Shown here: one piece after another, positions 1 to 6,927 of the stretch
Numbering within the stretch: the first letter of the stretch is position 1
Layout: every line of letters starts with the position of its first letter
NCBI GenBank assembly: GCA_003136295.1
Contig: PLDZ01000142.1
Coordinates: 7,791 to 19,955, forward strand
Source: Candidatus Dormiibacterota bacterium
GTDB taxonomy: Bacteria > Chloroflexota > Dormibacteria > Aeolococcales > Aeolococcaceae
Length of the DNA: 12,165 nucleotides
Reading direction: 5' to 3'
Translations under genes and position numbers: made by a program
The notes under the pieces: generated by a model
Database searches by the model: none
What the model saw: the letters and a program-made list of their open reading frames with translations, nothing else
What the model was told of the DNA's origin: nothing

Positions 1-159
1 GGTGGCGCCTCGGCGCCGGGCGGGACATTCACCGAGGCTGGCCGCAGCCGAGCCTGGTCCCAGGGCGCGGCTGAGGTGAGATAAAAACCGGGACTACACT
101 CGTAGATGTCGCATGGAACGCGGCTTCGGACCCGGGTTCGATCCCCGGCGCCTCCACCA
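1..159 (+). ncRNA. ssrA: tmRNA (SsrA), 3' part only, 5' end outside the window
   Basis: This is the 3' portion of a transfer-messenger RNA, which rescues stalled ribosomes together with SmpB. Seen directly: a T-arm with a perfect 5-bp stem (132-136 with 144-148) around the 7-nt loop TTCGATC, then a 7-nt acceptor 3' strand (149-155), discriminator A156 and an encoded CCA at 157-159. The stretch CTTCGGACCCGGGTTCGA (123-140) is the hallmark junction of helix 2 and T-arm in tmRNAs. It is preceded by ACTACACTCGTAGA (93-106), also tmRNA-like. GC-rich short stems upstream, for example GGCTG 36-40 with CAGCC 45-49, fit the pseudoknot region. There is no anticodon arm next to the T-arm, which argues against an ordinary tRNA. 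The tag-coding frame and the 5' acceptor strand lie before position 1. The encoded CCA and T-arm make the identity firm; the pseudoknot assignment is approximate. Confidence 0.9.
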
Positions 160-392
160 CACACACCCGTGCTCCGATCACCGCAAGCGCGACCGCATAA
201 ATAGTAGGGTGCGCGGGAGCGGCGGTGTAGGGTGGACCCGTCCGGTTGTCCCCCTTCCGGATTCCCCTTGCACCGCCGTTCCTTGCGCCGACCCAGCCCG
301 CTTAGCGGAAAAGCCGACCGTCATCTGGGTCGGAGATAGAACGCCGGCCCGACCGGGCGGTTACGCCGAAGCAGAGGACCCGGCGCTGACGG
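160..392. other. Gene-free stretch between tmRNA and the minus-strand operon
   Basis: No convincing gene is seen here. The reading frame open on the plus strand from 113 begins inside the tmRNA and encodes a low-complexity R/P-rich peptide, so it is not called. The tmRNA and the methyltransferase gene converge on this stretch, so it should hold terminators for both. The only clear structure is the inverted repeat at 288-333. No T-tract typical of a strong intrinsic terminator follows the tmRNA CCA end. Confidence 0.6.
288..333. repeat. 9-bp perfect inverted repeat with 28-nt loop, possible bidirectional terminator
   Basis: CCGACCCAG at 288-296 is perfectly complementary to CTGGGTCGG at 325-333. 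It lies between two converging transcription units, where a shared terminator is expected. Neither side is followed by a run of T, and the 28-nt loop is long, so classical Rho-independent termination is doubtful. A structured or Rho-dependent end, or chance in GC-rich DNA, remains possible. Confidence 0.3.
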
Positions 393-977
393 TCACCAGA
401 TCAAGGGCACCAGCCGTTTATGGGTTGCCGCATAGTCGCGATAGCCGTCACCCAGGTTCTGCATCAGTGCCCGCTCCTCCACCCGGATGCGGAACACGAG
501 ACCGCCTGCAATGGCGACGGTGAGGCTCACGAGCGACCACCAGTTCCCGATGAACAGGCCCACAGCCATGAAGATAAGGAGCAGCCCGGCATAGCTTGGG
601 TGCCGGATCACCCGGTAGGGCCCGTCGGTGATCACCGGCTGATCACTGCTAGTCTGGACGGTGAAGGTGAAGTACCGACCCAGTGTGCGAAAGCTCCAGA
701 GGCGCAGGGAGATACCGCCCCAGAACAGAGCGAGCCCGATCCAGTCAGCAAGGGCGGCCGGCTGGATCGTCGCCGACGGTGCCACTCCCGAAAGCACGCC
801 CGCAAGAAGTGCGCCGACCGCGACGATAAGCCGGAAGAGAATCTCGCTTCCCCAGTTGGCCTTCACTCCCTCAGATCGTTGAGTGATGCTCTGGCGCAGT
901 TCCAGCACCACCCAGATGGCCGCCGTCCCGACCAGGATCCAGCGGAGGATCGGTGGTGTCGCTGCCAATGAGTTCAC
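393..977 (-). CDS. Isoprenylcysteine carboxyl methyltransferase (ICMT)-type membrane protein
   Basis: This is a small integral membrane methyltransferase of the ICMT/phospholipid-methyltransferase superfamily, 194 residues, a normal length for bacterial members. About five hydrophobic segments are visible (roughly 10-27, 46-68, 77-96, 130-147 and 148-163). The diagnostic C-terminal block is present: GPYRVIRHPSYAG (119-131), then R-x-VEE (164-168) and the Y-x-x-Y...T-x-RLVP-x-x tail, which in the family forms the SAM-binding pocket. The substrate of bacterial homologues is mostly unknown; small lipophilic thiols, lipids or quinone-like compounds are possible. The start is GTG at 977, with AGGA eight bases upstream. 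Only nine bases separate it from the stop of the upstream ATPase gene, so it is probably the last gene of the transporter operon, although nothing in the family links it to sugar uptake. The superfamily is certain; the reaction is not. Confidence 0.8.
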   Translation of the reverse strand: MNSLAATPPILRWILVGTAAIWVVLELRQSITQRSEGVKANWGSEILFRLIVAVGALLAGVLSGVAPSATIQPAALADWIGLALFWGGISLRLWSFRTLGRYFTFTVQTSSDQPVITDGPYRVIRHPSYAGLLLIFMAVGLFIGNWWSLVSLTVAIAGGLVFRIRVEERALMQNLGDGYRDYAATHKRLVPLIW

Positions 978-986
978 GGGCAGATC

Positions 987-2057
987 CTACTTTTGGTGGA
1001 TCACCCGTTCAGTGGACGCGGGCGAGTGCACATCATTCCCGTCGCGATCCACGGATTCGGCGACGGCGACGTGGCAGGCGGCGTCGTGAGCCGGACCCAT
1101 CGGCCTCAACAGGGGGGTGATCTGCGCGCATGTGTCGATGGCGTATGGGCATCGCTGCCGGAAACGGCAGCCCTCACCGGGGTCGATGACGCGCGGGGGC
1201 TCACCGCTGTCGGCGGACACCGGGACAGCCTTCTCGCGGGGATCGGGCACCGCGGAGAGGAGAAGTTGGGTGTACGGGTGTTTCGGTCGCGTGAGCACGA
1301 CCTCGGTCGGCCCTTGCTCGACGGCGTGGCCCGCATACATGACGACGATCCGATCGGCGACATAACGAGCGCTCGCGATGTCGTGCGTGATGTAGAGGAT
1401 GGACGCTCCTTCCTCTGCCCGCAGGCCGGCCATCATGTTGAGGATGCCGGCGCGGATCGACACGTCGAGCATCGATACCGGCTCGTCGGCGAGGATCAGC
1501 TTGGGCTGCACCGCCAGTGCCTGGGCGAACCCCACGCGCTGACGCTGGCCACCGCTCATCTCGTAGGGAAACTTGCGCAGCATGTCACCGGCCGGGTTGA
1601 GGCCGACGATGTCGAAAACCCGTTCGGCTTCCTCGCGGCGCTGGGCGCGGTCAAGCTCCGGCCTGTGCAGCTTGAGGTTGCGCATCACGCCATGTGACAC
1701 ACGGAACACCGGGTTCATGGCGCTGTAGGGGTCCTGGAAGACCATCGGCACCTCGCCGCGGTACCAGAGCACATCCTTGCGCGAGCGCAGCTTACGGACC
1801 GAGCGTCCACGGTAGAAGATCCCACCGCGCGTTGGTGGATAGATCATCGCCAGGAGGCGCGCGACGGTCGTCTTGCCGCTGCCACTTTCCCCAACCAGGG
1901 CCACGATCTCGCGCTCGTGAATGGTCAGGTCCAGGTCGTCGACAGCGTGCAGCATCCGGCGAGAGAGCAATCCACCGAGCCGGAAGTGCCTGGTGAGGCC
2001 GGTGGTCTGCAGGAGCGCACCGTCGGGATCGGCAACGGCGCTGGGTGGAGGGCTCAT
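987..2057 (-). CDS. Opp/Dpp-type ABC transporter ATP-binding protein (DppF/OppF class)
   Basis: This is one of the two cytoplasmic ATPases that power the importer encoded upstream; 356 residues. Seen in order: Walker A GESGSGKT (56-63), Q-loop FQDP (Q108), signature SGGQRQR (168-174), Walker B LILADEP (187-193), H-loop THD (H225), then the C-terminal oligopeptide/dipeptide extension from about 255. The extension carries Cys297, Cys303, Cys310 and Cys328, spaced as in the Opp/Dpp iron-sulphur or metal-binding cysteine motif. All catalytic elements are intact. The ATG start lies three bases after the stop of the previous ATPase gene, implying translational coupling. The F-type rather than D-type assignment rests on its position as second ATPase and its FQDPYSAMNP Q-loop. 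The C-terminal 30 residues are polar and probably disordered. The substrate cannot be read from an ATPase; the context points to oligosaccharide rather than peptide. Confidence 0.92.
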   Translation of the reverse strand: MSPPPSAVADPDGALLQTTGLTRHFRLGGLLSRRMLHAVDDLDLTIHEREIVALVGESGSGKTTVARLLAMIYPPTRGGIFYRGRSVRKLRSRKDVLWYRGEVPMVFQDPYSAMNPVFRVSHGVMRNLKLHRPELDRAQRREEAERVFDIVGLNPAGDMLRKFPYEMSGGQRQRVGFAQALAVQPKLILADEPVSMLDVSIRAGILNMMAGLRAEEGASILYITHDIASARYVADRIVVMYAGHAVEQGPTEVVLTRPKHPYTQLLLSAVPDPREKAVPVSADSGEPPRVIDPGEGCRFRQRCPYAIDTCAQITPLLRPMGPAHDAACHVAVAESVDRDGNDVHSPASTERVIHQK

Positions 2058-2060
2058 GGC

Positions 2061-3038
2061 TCAGACCGCGTCTCGAAGCTGTTCCGAGTAGAGGAGGCAG
2101 CGCACCTGCGTCTCGTCGATCATGTACAGGTCGGGCTCGATTGTCGGGCACTGCGCCATCACCTCGCTGCAGCGAGGATGGAAGCGGCACCCCGAGGGCG
2201 GCCGGCCGAGGTCGGGAGGGCTGCCGGCAATGCCGGTCAGCGCTCGGCGCGGACCGTGAACTGACGGAAACGCATCGAGGAGACCCTTGCTGTAAGGGTG
2301 CAACGGCCGTTCGAAGATCGAGCCGGTGTCGCCGATCTCAGCCACCTGCCCGGCGTACATGACCATCACCCGGTCCGAGTAATGCGCGATGAGCGACATG
2401 TCGTGAGTGACGAAGATGACGGCGAAACCGAACTGTTGCTGGAGCTGCTTGATCTGCGTCATCAGCGAGCGCTGCGCGACCACGTCGAGCGCGGAGGTTG
2501 GCTCATCCATGATCACCAGTTGGGGCGTGAAGAGCAGCGCCATGGCGATCATGGCTCGCTGGCGCATGCCACCACTCAGCTGATGGGGATAGCTGTCGAG
2601 GTGCGCGGCGTCGATGCCGACGAGGTGCAACACCTCAGCCGAGCGAGCGCGGATCGCGTCGGCAGACGTCCGCTCGTGTGCACGCATCGTGTCCTTGAAC
2701 TGCGCAGCGATGCTCTTCATCGGATTGAGCGCGTTCATGGCGCTCTGCATCACCACGGAGTAGTCGCGCCAGCGGACATGACGGAGCTCGCTGTCGGTGA
2801 GCTGTACCAGGTCCTGCCCCTTGAACGCGACTCGGCCCGAGGTGACCTCCGCAGGCGGCGTCAGGAGCTGCGCAATGGCGAACAGGAGCGTCGACTTTCC
2901 GCAGCCGGACTCGCCGACGATCCCCAGGAACTCGCCGGCTTGGACCGTCAGGCTCACTCGGTCCACCGCGCCGATGTCCGCTGCGTCGGTCAGGTAGGAG
3001 ACGGACAGGTTGTCGACTTCAAGCAGTGGTTCTGGCAC
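2061..3038 (-). CDS. Opp/Dpp-type ABC transporter ATP-binding protein (DppD/OppD class)
   Basis: This is the partner ATPase of the heteromeric importer, 325 residues. Walker A VGESGCGKST (41-50), Q-loop VMQSAMNALNP (Q98), signature SGGMRQR (155-161), Walker B LVIMDEP (174-180) and H-loop THD (H212) are all present. The C-terminal oligo/dipeptide domain has Cys284, Cys290, Cys297 and Cys314 in the usual C-x5-C-x6-C...C arrangement. The GTG start at 3038 lies 20 bases inside the end of the upstream permease gene in another frame; the protein begins MPEPLLEVDNLSVSY, exactly where this family's domain begins, which supports that start. No strong Shine-Dalgarno precedes it, consistent with coupling to the upstream gene. 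The 'MQ' Q-loop and GMRQR signature are typical of the D-type subunit. No damaged motif is seen. Confidence 0.92.
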   Translation of the reverse strand: MPEPLLEVDNLSVSYLTDAADIGAVDRVSLTVQAGEFLGIVGESGCGKSTLLFAIAQLLTPPAEVTSGRVAFKGQDLVQLTDSELRHVRWRDYSVVMQSAMNALNPMKSIAAQFKDTMRAHERTSADAIRARSAEVLHLVGIDAAHLDSYPHQLSGGMRQRAMIAMALLFTPQLVIMDEPTSALDVVAQRSLMTQIKQLQQQFGFAVIFVTHDMSLIAHYSDRVMVMYAGQVAEIGDTGSIFERPLHPYSKGLLDAFPSVHGPRRALTGIAGSPPDLGRPPSGCRFHPRCSEVMAQCPTIEPDLYMIDETQVRCLLYSEQLRDAV

Positions 3039-3951
3039 GCTTTCTCACAGGCCGGAGAGCGGGATTGCCGATCTCATCGAAGGCGTAGTTGACGAGTGCG
3101 AACCCGGCGCCCAGGACCGCGACGGCTGCGCCCGGCGCCAGCGCCCACCACGCATTGCCCGCTTCGAGGGCACCGCCCTGCTGCGCGTAGTACAGCATCG
3201 TGCCCCAGGTCAGCTCGGTGCTGTTCCCCAGCCCGAGGAACTGGAGGCCGGCCGCAAATCCGACGACGAACACGGAGAGGCCGAGAAAGGAGGCGACGAT
3301 GAGCGACGTCATCGTCGGGATGATCTCGAAGAGAATGATGTACGAGGTCCGCTCGCCGCGCACCCTGGCGGCGGCAAGGAAATCGCGGGCGCGCAGCGAC
3401 AGCCCCTGCGATCGCAGCTGCCGCGCCTGAAACGCCCAGCTGGTGAGCGTCAGCACGAGGATCAGCGTGACGGTGCCAGGGGGAAGGTAGGAGGCGAGCA
3501 CGATCAGGAGTGGCAGCGTCGGGAGGATGAGAAAGATGTCCGTGAGCAGCGAGAGCGACCGATCGGTCAGACCGCCCACGTATGCCGCCGTGACGCCGAT
3601 GATCATCGAGATCACTGTGGCGATCGCGCTCACCACGACAGTGACGATGAGCGTGAGTCGCGTGCCCCAGATGAGCTGCGAGAAGACGTCCTGGCCGAGC
3701 TGCGTGGTCCCGAGCAGGTGTTGCCACGACGGACCCAGATCCTGTCCGTAGATGGCCGCCTGGGGGTCATCACGTCCGATGAGCCCAGGGAATGCGGCCA
3801 CAAACACCATGAGCAGCAGGATCAAGGCGCCCGCTGTGGCCTTGCGGTTGCGCAGGACCGCCTGCATGAAGCGGGCAGGGGAGCCCTGCTCTTGCGTCGA
3901 GACGACCGGTTCGAGCGGTCCCGCCTCAGAGATGATCGTGGCCGTGCTCAC
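3019..3951 (-). CDS. Opp/Dpp-type ABC transporter permease (DppC/OppC class)
   Basis: This is the second membrane subunit of the importer, 310 residues. It has the DppC layout: a cytoplasmic N-terminus, first transmembrane helix at about 40-56, and the family block LGTTQLGQDVFSQLIWG (80-96), a variant of the usual LGTDxxGRDVFSR. It then has further helices (about 101-125, 135-155, 160-175, 212-240 and 265-290) and the EAA coupling loop with ARDFLAAARVRG (188-199), where the ATPases dock. GTG at 3951 is chosen because a full AAGGAGG Shine-Dalgarno lies seven bases upstream (3965-3959, reading the minus strand). The gene starts 12 bases after the dppB-like stop, and its end overlaps the following ATPase gene by 20 bases, so transport stoichiometry is probably kept by coupled translation. 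Confidence 0.92.
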   Translation of the reverse strand: MSTATIISEAGPLEPVVSTQEQGSPARFMQAVLRNRKATAGALILLLMVFVAAFPGLIGRDDPQAAIYGQDLGPSWQHLLGTTQLGQDVFSQLIWGTRLTLIVTVVVSAIATVISMIIGVTAAYVGGLTDRSLSLLTDIFLILPTLPLLIVLASYLPPGTVTLILVLTLTSWAFQARQLRSQGLSLRARDFLAAARVRGERTSYIILFEIIPTMTSLIVASFLGLSVFVVGFAAGLQFLGLGNSTELTWGTMLYYAQQGGALEAGNAWWALAPGAAVAVLGAGFALVNYAFDEIGNPALRPVRKRARTTA

Positions 3952-3963
3952 CCGACGGCCTCC

Positions 3964-4935
3964 TTACGCATCGCGCGTGCGCGGGTCGAGCCCCGCCGTG
4001 AGGAAGTCGGCGAGCAGAACGCAGACCAGCACCGCGAGGGTGTAGACGAGGAACAGCGCCTGCATCAGCGGCAGATCGTGGTCGGTGGTGCTCGTATAGA
4101 AGAGATACCCCAGGCCCGGATACGAGAACGTGTACTCGACCAGGATCGAGCCGCCGAGCACGTAGCCCAACTGCATGGCGAATCCCGTCAGATTGGGAAG
4201 GATCGCGTTGCGCGCGGCGTAGTCGGTCATGATGCGCCAGCTCGGAAGTCCTTTTGCACGGCCCATCTTCACGTAGTCCTCAGCCAGGGTCGTGATCATG
4301 TTGTTGCGCATCGAGTAGATCCAAAGGCCGGCGGTCACGATGACGAGGCTGAGGCCCGGCAGCAGGGCGTGGGTGAACACGTCTCCGACAAATGAGAGCG
4401 ACAGCGATGGTGTTGCGCCGATGCTGTAGTTGGAGCTGAGCGGGAGCCAGTTGAGGGTCACGGCGAAGACGAAGAGCAGGAGCAGCCCGACAAAGAACAC
4501 CGGAAAGGTGGCGACGATGAAGAGCATCGGCGGAAGGATCCCGTCGAGCCGGCCGCCGCGACGCCACGCGCTCAACACGCCGACCAGTGTCCCGATCGCG
4601 AACGCGATGATCGTGGTCACCCCCACCAGTGCGAGCGTCCAGGGGATCTTGCCGGCGATCTCTGTCAGCACCGGAACTCGTTGGGCGGTGAGGCCGAACT
4701 GGCCGGTGAAGCAGTTCGCGATGTACTGCAGGTACGTGACGAACAGGTTCTGGTGGACGTTGACGCCGAACTCGATCTGCAGCGCGTGCAGCGCTGCCGG
4801 GTTGACGTCGCGGAACGTCGCCAGGACGGCAGTTGCCTCATTGCCCGGCATCACGCGCGGAATGATGAAGTTGACCGTAAGTGCCGCCCAGAGTGTGATG
4901 ACGAAGAGGCCGACGCGGCGAGTGATATATCTCAC
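3964..4935 (-). CDS. Opp/Dpp-type ABC transporter permease (DppB/OppB class)
   Basis: This is the first membrane subunit of the importer, 323 residues. The N-terminal helix (about 8-27) is followed by the NFIIPRVMPGNEA block (22-34), the equivalent of the DppB F-x-L-x-R-x-x-PGDP motif. Further helices lie near 98-121, 136-160, 190-208, 250-268 and 290-312. The EAA loop EDYVKMGRAKGLPSW (219-233) and the terminal LDPRTR match the family. The GTG start at 4935 is the only in-frame start between the upstream stop and the conserved N-terminus, and no good Shine-Dalgarno is visible. The 42-base gap to the binding-protein gene shows no convincing terminator, so the binding protein and permeases are taken as one transcript. 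The order SBP-B-C-D-F is that of classical dpp and of the Vibrio chitin-oligosaccharide transporter. Confidence 0.92.
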   Translation of the reverse strand: MRYITRRVGLFVITLWAALTVNFIIPRVMPGNEATAVLATFRDVNPAALHALQIEFGVNVHQNLFVTYLQYIANCFTGQFGLTAQRVPVLTEIAGKIPWTLALVGVTTIIAFAIGTLVGVLSAWRRGGRLDGILPPMLFIVATFPVFFVGLLLLFVFAVTLNWLPLSSNYSIGATPSLSLSFVGDVFTHALLPGLSLVIVTAGLWIYSMRNNMITTLAEDYVKMGRAKGLPSWRIMTDYAARNAILPNLTGFAMQLGYVLGGSILVEYTFSYPGLGYLFYTSTTDHDLPLMQALFLVYTLAVLVCVLLADFLTAGLDPRTRDA

Positions 4936-4977
4936 CGCCGCGTCGGCCGCGCCCTGACCCTGCGCATCGGGGCTACG

Positions 4978-6717
4978 CTAGCTCACCGGATAGAGTTTGG
5001 TAAGGACGGCTCCGTTGTCCGGCGTCGCCCACACCGGAGGCTGCGCGTAGGGATCGGACGGCGTCGGCCATCCACCAAAGGCGGTCGTGTCGTACTGATA
5101 CCAGTCGACGCCTTCGGTGACCGGGATGACCGGGAGGTCCTGGGCCATCACACCCGAGATCTGATGGATGATCTGGAGCTGCTGTGCCGGGGTCGCACCC
5201 GAGTACTGATTGAAGAGCGCATCCGTCGCTGGCGACTTGTAGCGTTCGTAGTTGGTGGAGCCGATGCTGCCGCTGAAGAGCATCGGGCGGAGCTCGTAAT
5301 ACGGGCCTGGGCCGGCAACCGGCATCTCTCCATACGCGAGCTGGAAATTCCCGCCCTGGGTGTCGTTGGTGTAGGGGGTGCTGTTCTCGTCCTGGACGGT
5401 CACCTCGATGCCCACCGCCTTCAGCTCCTGGGTAATCACCTGCAGTGACGCGTCCCAGTCCGTGTACCCACTGATCGACTTGATGGTGAAGGAAAGCTGC
5501 TGACCCTGCGCATTCGCGTAGATGCCGTTCGACCCCTTGGTGAAACCGGCGGCCTGAAGGGTCTGCTCCGCCTTGCTGGGACTGTAGTTGAGTGTGTCGA
5601 GCGACTTGTCATACCAAGCCTTGTAGGTTGGAAGCACGATACCGGTCTGGTTCGCCGCGGGCTCGTACCCGCTCTCGCCGCGCTGCGAGACCTGCGAGCG
5701 GTCGATGGCCATCGCGATTGCCTGGCGGACTGACAGATTGCCAAGCAGCGGGTTGGTCAGGTTGGGAAAGAGCGACACGTTGAGCGTCGGTGGGAACCAG
5801 TAGTGACGCGTCGACGGGTTCTTGTTGATGTAGTACGACTGGATGTTGGGGATGTACTGCGCTCCCCACTGCGCCTGGCCCTGGGCGAGGTAGAGGTTGG
5901 CGGACGTGTTGCTCAGGAATGCTGGGTAATCGACCTCGGCCACCTGAGGAACCGGGTGCCCGCGCTTGCTCTGCCAGTAATTGGGGTTGCGGAGATACTT
6001 GATGTTGTCCTGGGAGCAGTTGGACATGAGATACGGCCCGGTGCCCACAGGGTTGGCATCGGCCTCGGTGTCCAGCTTGCTCTGGTCGAGACTGCCCCAG
6101 ACGTGCTTGGGGATGATCGGCGTCTGGTCGGCAACGTAATAGAAGTACGACTGCGCCGGAGCGTTGAACGTGAAGACGACCTGGTCGGTGCCCTGGAGGG
6201 CGACGTTGGTGAGCGGACCGCTGTCAGCGGCCCACAGGGCGTTGAGATCGAGCGCAGCGTCGGCCTTGAGTGCATCGAAGGTGTAGAGCACGTCATTGGC
6301 GCTGAATGGGGTGCCGTCGCTCCACTTCACGCCACTTCTGATCGTCAGGGTCAGGGTCGTGAAGCCGTTGCTCCAGGTCGAACCGGTGGCCAGCCACGGA
6401 GTCAACTTGGGGGTGCCGTCGGCATTGGTCTGCAGGATGTTCACGAACTCGAGGGGCTCGTACACGAATCCAATCGACGTGATGTTGACCGATGGATTGA
6501 ACGGGTTGAACTGGCAGGTCCACGTGCTCCCGCTCTCGTTGTCGATGAGCAGCTTGCCCCCCACCTTGCCGGTGTTGCCCGTCCCGCCGCTATTGGCCGT
6601 CGACGCGGAGCCACAGGCCGCGGCCAGCACTCCCGCTGCGACCATCAAGGTGATCGGCCTGAGGCGTCGCATCGACCGGCCGCCTGGGTTCCTGTTCGGT
6701 CGCCACGTCCTTAGCAT
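4978..6717 (-). CDS. Lipoprotein substrate-binding protein of Opp/Dpp family (SBP_bac_5), probably oligosaccharide-binding
   Basis: This is the extracytoplasmic receptor that feeds the permeases encoded after it; 579 residues. The N-terminus is a lipoprotein signal: basic MRRLRP (16-21), hydrophobic LMVAAGVL, and lipobox LAAAC with Cys35 as the lipidated residue. A Gly/Ser/Thr tether (36-53) follows. The SBP_bac_5 signature GVKWSDGTPFSANDVLYTFD is at 129-148, and NPVGTGPYLM at 222-231 is another family block. Mature Cys68 and Cys234 could form a disulphide. The start at 6717 is preferred because GGAGGAA (6729-6723) sits five bases upstream; ATG at 6672 would give a shorter signal peptide of more usual length but has a poor ribosome site. 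Cluster-C/Dpp-type receptors include sugar binders such as Thermotoga cellobiose and Vibrio chitobiose receptors. The glycosidase neighbours favour an oligosaccharide here. Confidence 0.88.
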   Translation of the reverse strand: MLRTWRPNRNPGGRSMRRLRPITLMVAAGVLAAACGSASTANSGGTGNTGKVGGKLLIDNESGSTWTCQFNPFNPSVNITSIGFVYEPLEFVNILQTNADGTPKLTPWLATGSTWSNGFTTLTLTIRSGVKWSDGTPFSANDVLYTFDALKADAALDLNALWAADSGPLTNVALQGTDQVVFTFNAPAQSYFYYVADQTPIIPKHVWGSLDQSKLDTEADANPVGTGPYLMSNCSQDNIKYLRNPNYWQSKRGHPVPQVAEVDYPAFLSNTSANLYLAQGQAQWGAQYIPNIQSYYINKNPSTRHYWFPPTLNVSLFPNLTNPLLGNLSVRQAIAMAIDRSQVSQRGESGYEPAANQTGIVLPTYKAWYDKSLDTLNYSPSKAEQTLQAAGFTKGSNGIYANAQGQQLSFTIKSISGYTDWDASLQVITQELKAVGIEVTVQDENSTPYTNDTQGGNFQLAYGEMPVAGPGPYYELRPMLFSGSIGSTNYERYKSPATDALFNQYSGATPAQQLQIIHQISGVMAQDLPVIPVTEGVDWYQYDTTAFGGWPTPSDPYAQPPVWATPDNGAVLTKLYPVS

Positions 6718-6779
6718 CCGGGTTCCTCCGAAGTCTCGCTGTCACCGCATAAGGGTGAAGAGTGATCCGCGGCCGGTAA

Positions 6780-6818
6780 TTTATAGGAAAGCTACCTTAA
6801 CATCAGCCTGCCGGTCAA
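6780..6818 (-). promoter_or_regulatory. Candidate promoter of the transporter operon
   Basis: Two readings are possible on the minus strand. A strong -10, TATAAA, lies at 6785-6780 but has no good -35 at 16-18 bases. Alternatively, TTGACC (6818-6813) with an 18-base spacer faces TAGCTT (6794-6789). In both cases palindrome 1 overlaps the -10 element. With TATAAA, transcription would start near 6773, leaving a leader of about 55 bases that includes the GGAGGAA ribosome site. Confidence 0.5.
6783..6801. promoter_or_regulatory. Putative ROK-repressor operator 1
   Basis: ATAGGAAAGCTACCTTAAC is an imperfect palindrome around AGCT. It matches most positions of the TTAGGAAAGTTTCCTAA-type palindrome that I recall as the binding site of CsnR-like ROK repressors of actinobacteria. 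It overlaps the transporter promoter, and a close relative lies at 6908-6926. The assignment is by resemblance and position only. Confidence 0.6.
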
Positions 6819-6890
6819 CCGTCCCGAGGCCATCGAGTTCAGATCGATAGCCCAGGATCGCTCGTCACCGGCCGGTTGTTCACGGCGCAC

Positions 6891-6919
6891 TTGACAGACG
6901 GCCAACTGATAGGAAGAAT
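6891..6919 (+). promoter_or_regulatory. Promoter of the GH9 gene, probably giving a leaderless transcript
   Basis: A perfect -35 TTGACA (6891-6896), a 17-base spacer and AAGAAT (6914-6919, four of six consensus bases) form the promoter. A start seven bases beyond the -10 falls at or next to the ATG at 6928, so the mRNA would carry little or no leader. The AGGAAG at 6911-6916, which looks like a ribosome site, would then be promoter DNA rather than mRNA. Confidence 0.6.
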
Positions 6920-6926
6920 CCCTAAC
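6908..6926. promoter_or_regulatory. Putative ROK-repressor operator 2, over the GH9 -10 box
   Basis: GATAGGAAGAATCCCTAAC shares ATAGGAA and C-C-T-(T)-AAC with operator 1. It matches about 12 of 16 positions of the AGGAAAGTTTCCTAAC half of the CsnR-type palindrome. It fully covers the -10 hexamer and the base before the start codon, a position suited to blocking polymerase. Confidence 0.6.
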
Positions 6927-6927
6927 C

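Larger units (their letters stand above)
6718..6927. promoter_or_regulatory. Divergent control region between the transporter operon and the GH9 gene
   Basis: These 210 bases separate two head-to-head genes and contain no gene. From left to right they hold the Shine-Dalgarno of the binding-protein gene (6723-6729), its -10 candidate (6780-6785), ROK-type palindrome 1 (6783-6801), an alternative minus-strand -35, TTGACC (6818-6813), a 5-7-5 inverted repeat ATCGA/TCGAT (6832-6848) and a perfect 10-bp palindrome ACCGGCCGGT (6867-6876). The GH9 promoter (6891-6919) and palindrome 2 (6908-6926) complete the set. Each palindrome lies over its own promoter, so both directions can be repressed together. 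Confidence 0.75.

Noticed and set aside
288..333. Strong Rho-independent terminator
   Set aside because: The stem is good, but the loop is 28 bases and no T-run follows on either strand, so it is listed only as an inverted repeat.
3010..4395. Long plus-strand open frame of 461 codons opposite the permease genes
   Set aside because: It runs antisense to two permeases with clear family motifs, has an R/E/D/H-rich composition typical of the reverse of GC-rich membrane-protein genes, and shows no recognisable domain.
5803..6714. Plus-strand open frame of about 300 codons opposite the binding-protein gene
   Set aside because: It is a shadow of a well-supported SBP gene, with no domain and no sensible ribosome site. 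Other long antisense frames in the window (7426-8625, 8812-9921, 11410-12108) are rejected for the same reason.
6911..6916. AGGAAG as Shine-Dalgarno of the GH9 gene
   Set aside because: The 11-base spacing is long, and the good TTGACA/17/AAGAAT promoter places transcription start downstream of it. Kept only as an alternative if the transcript proves to have a leader.
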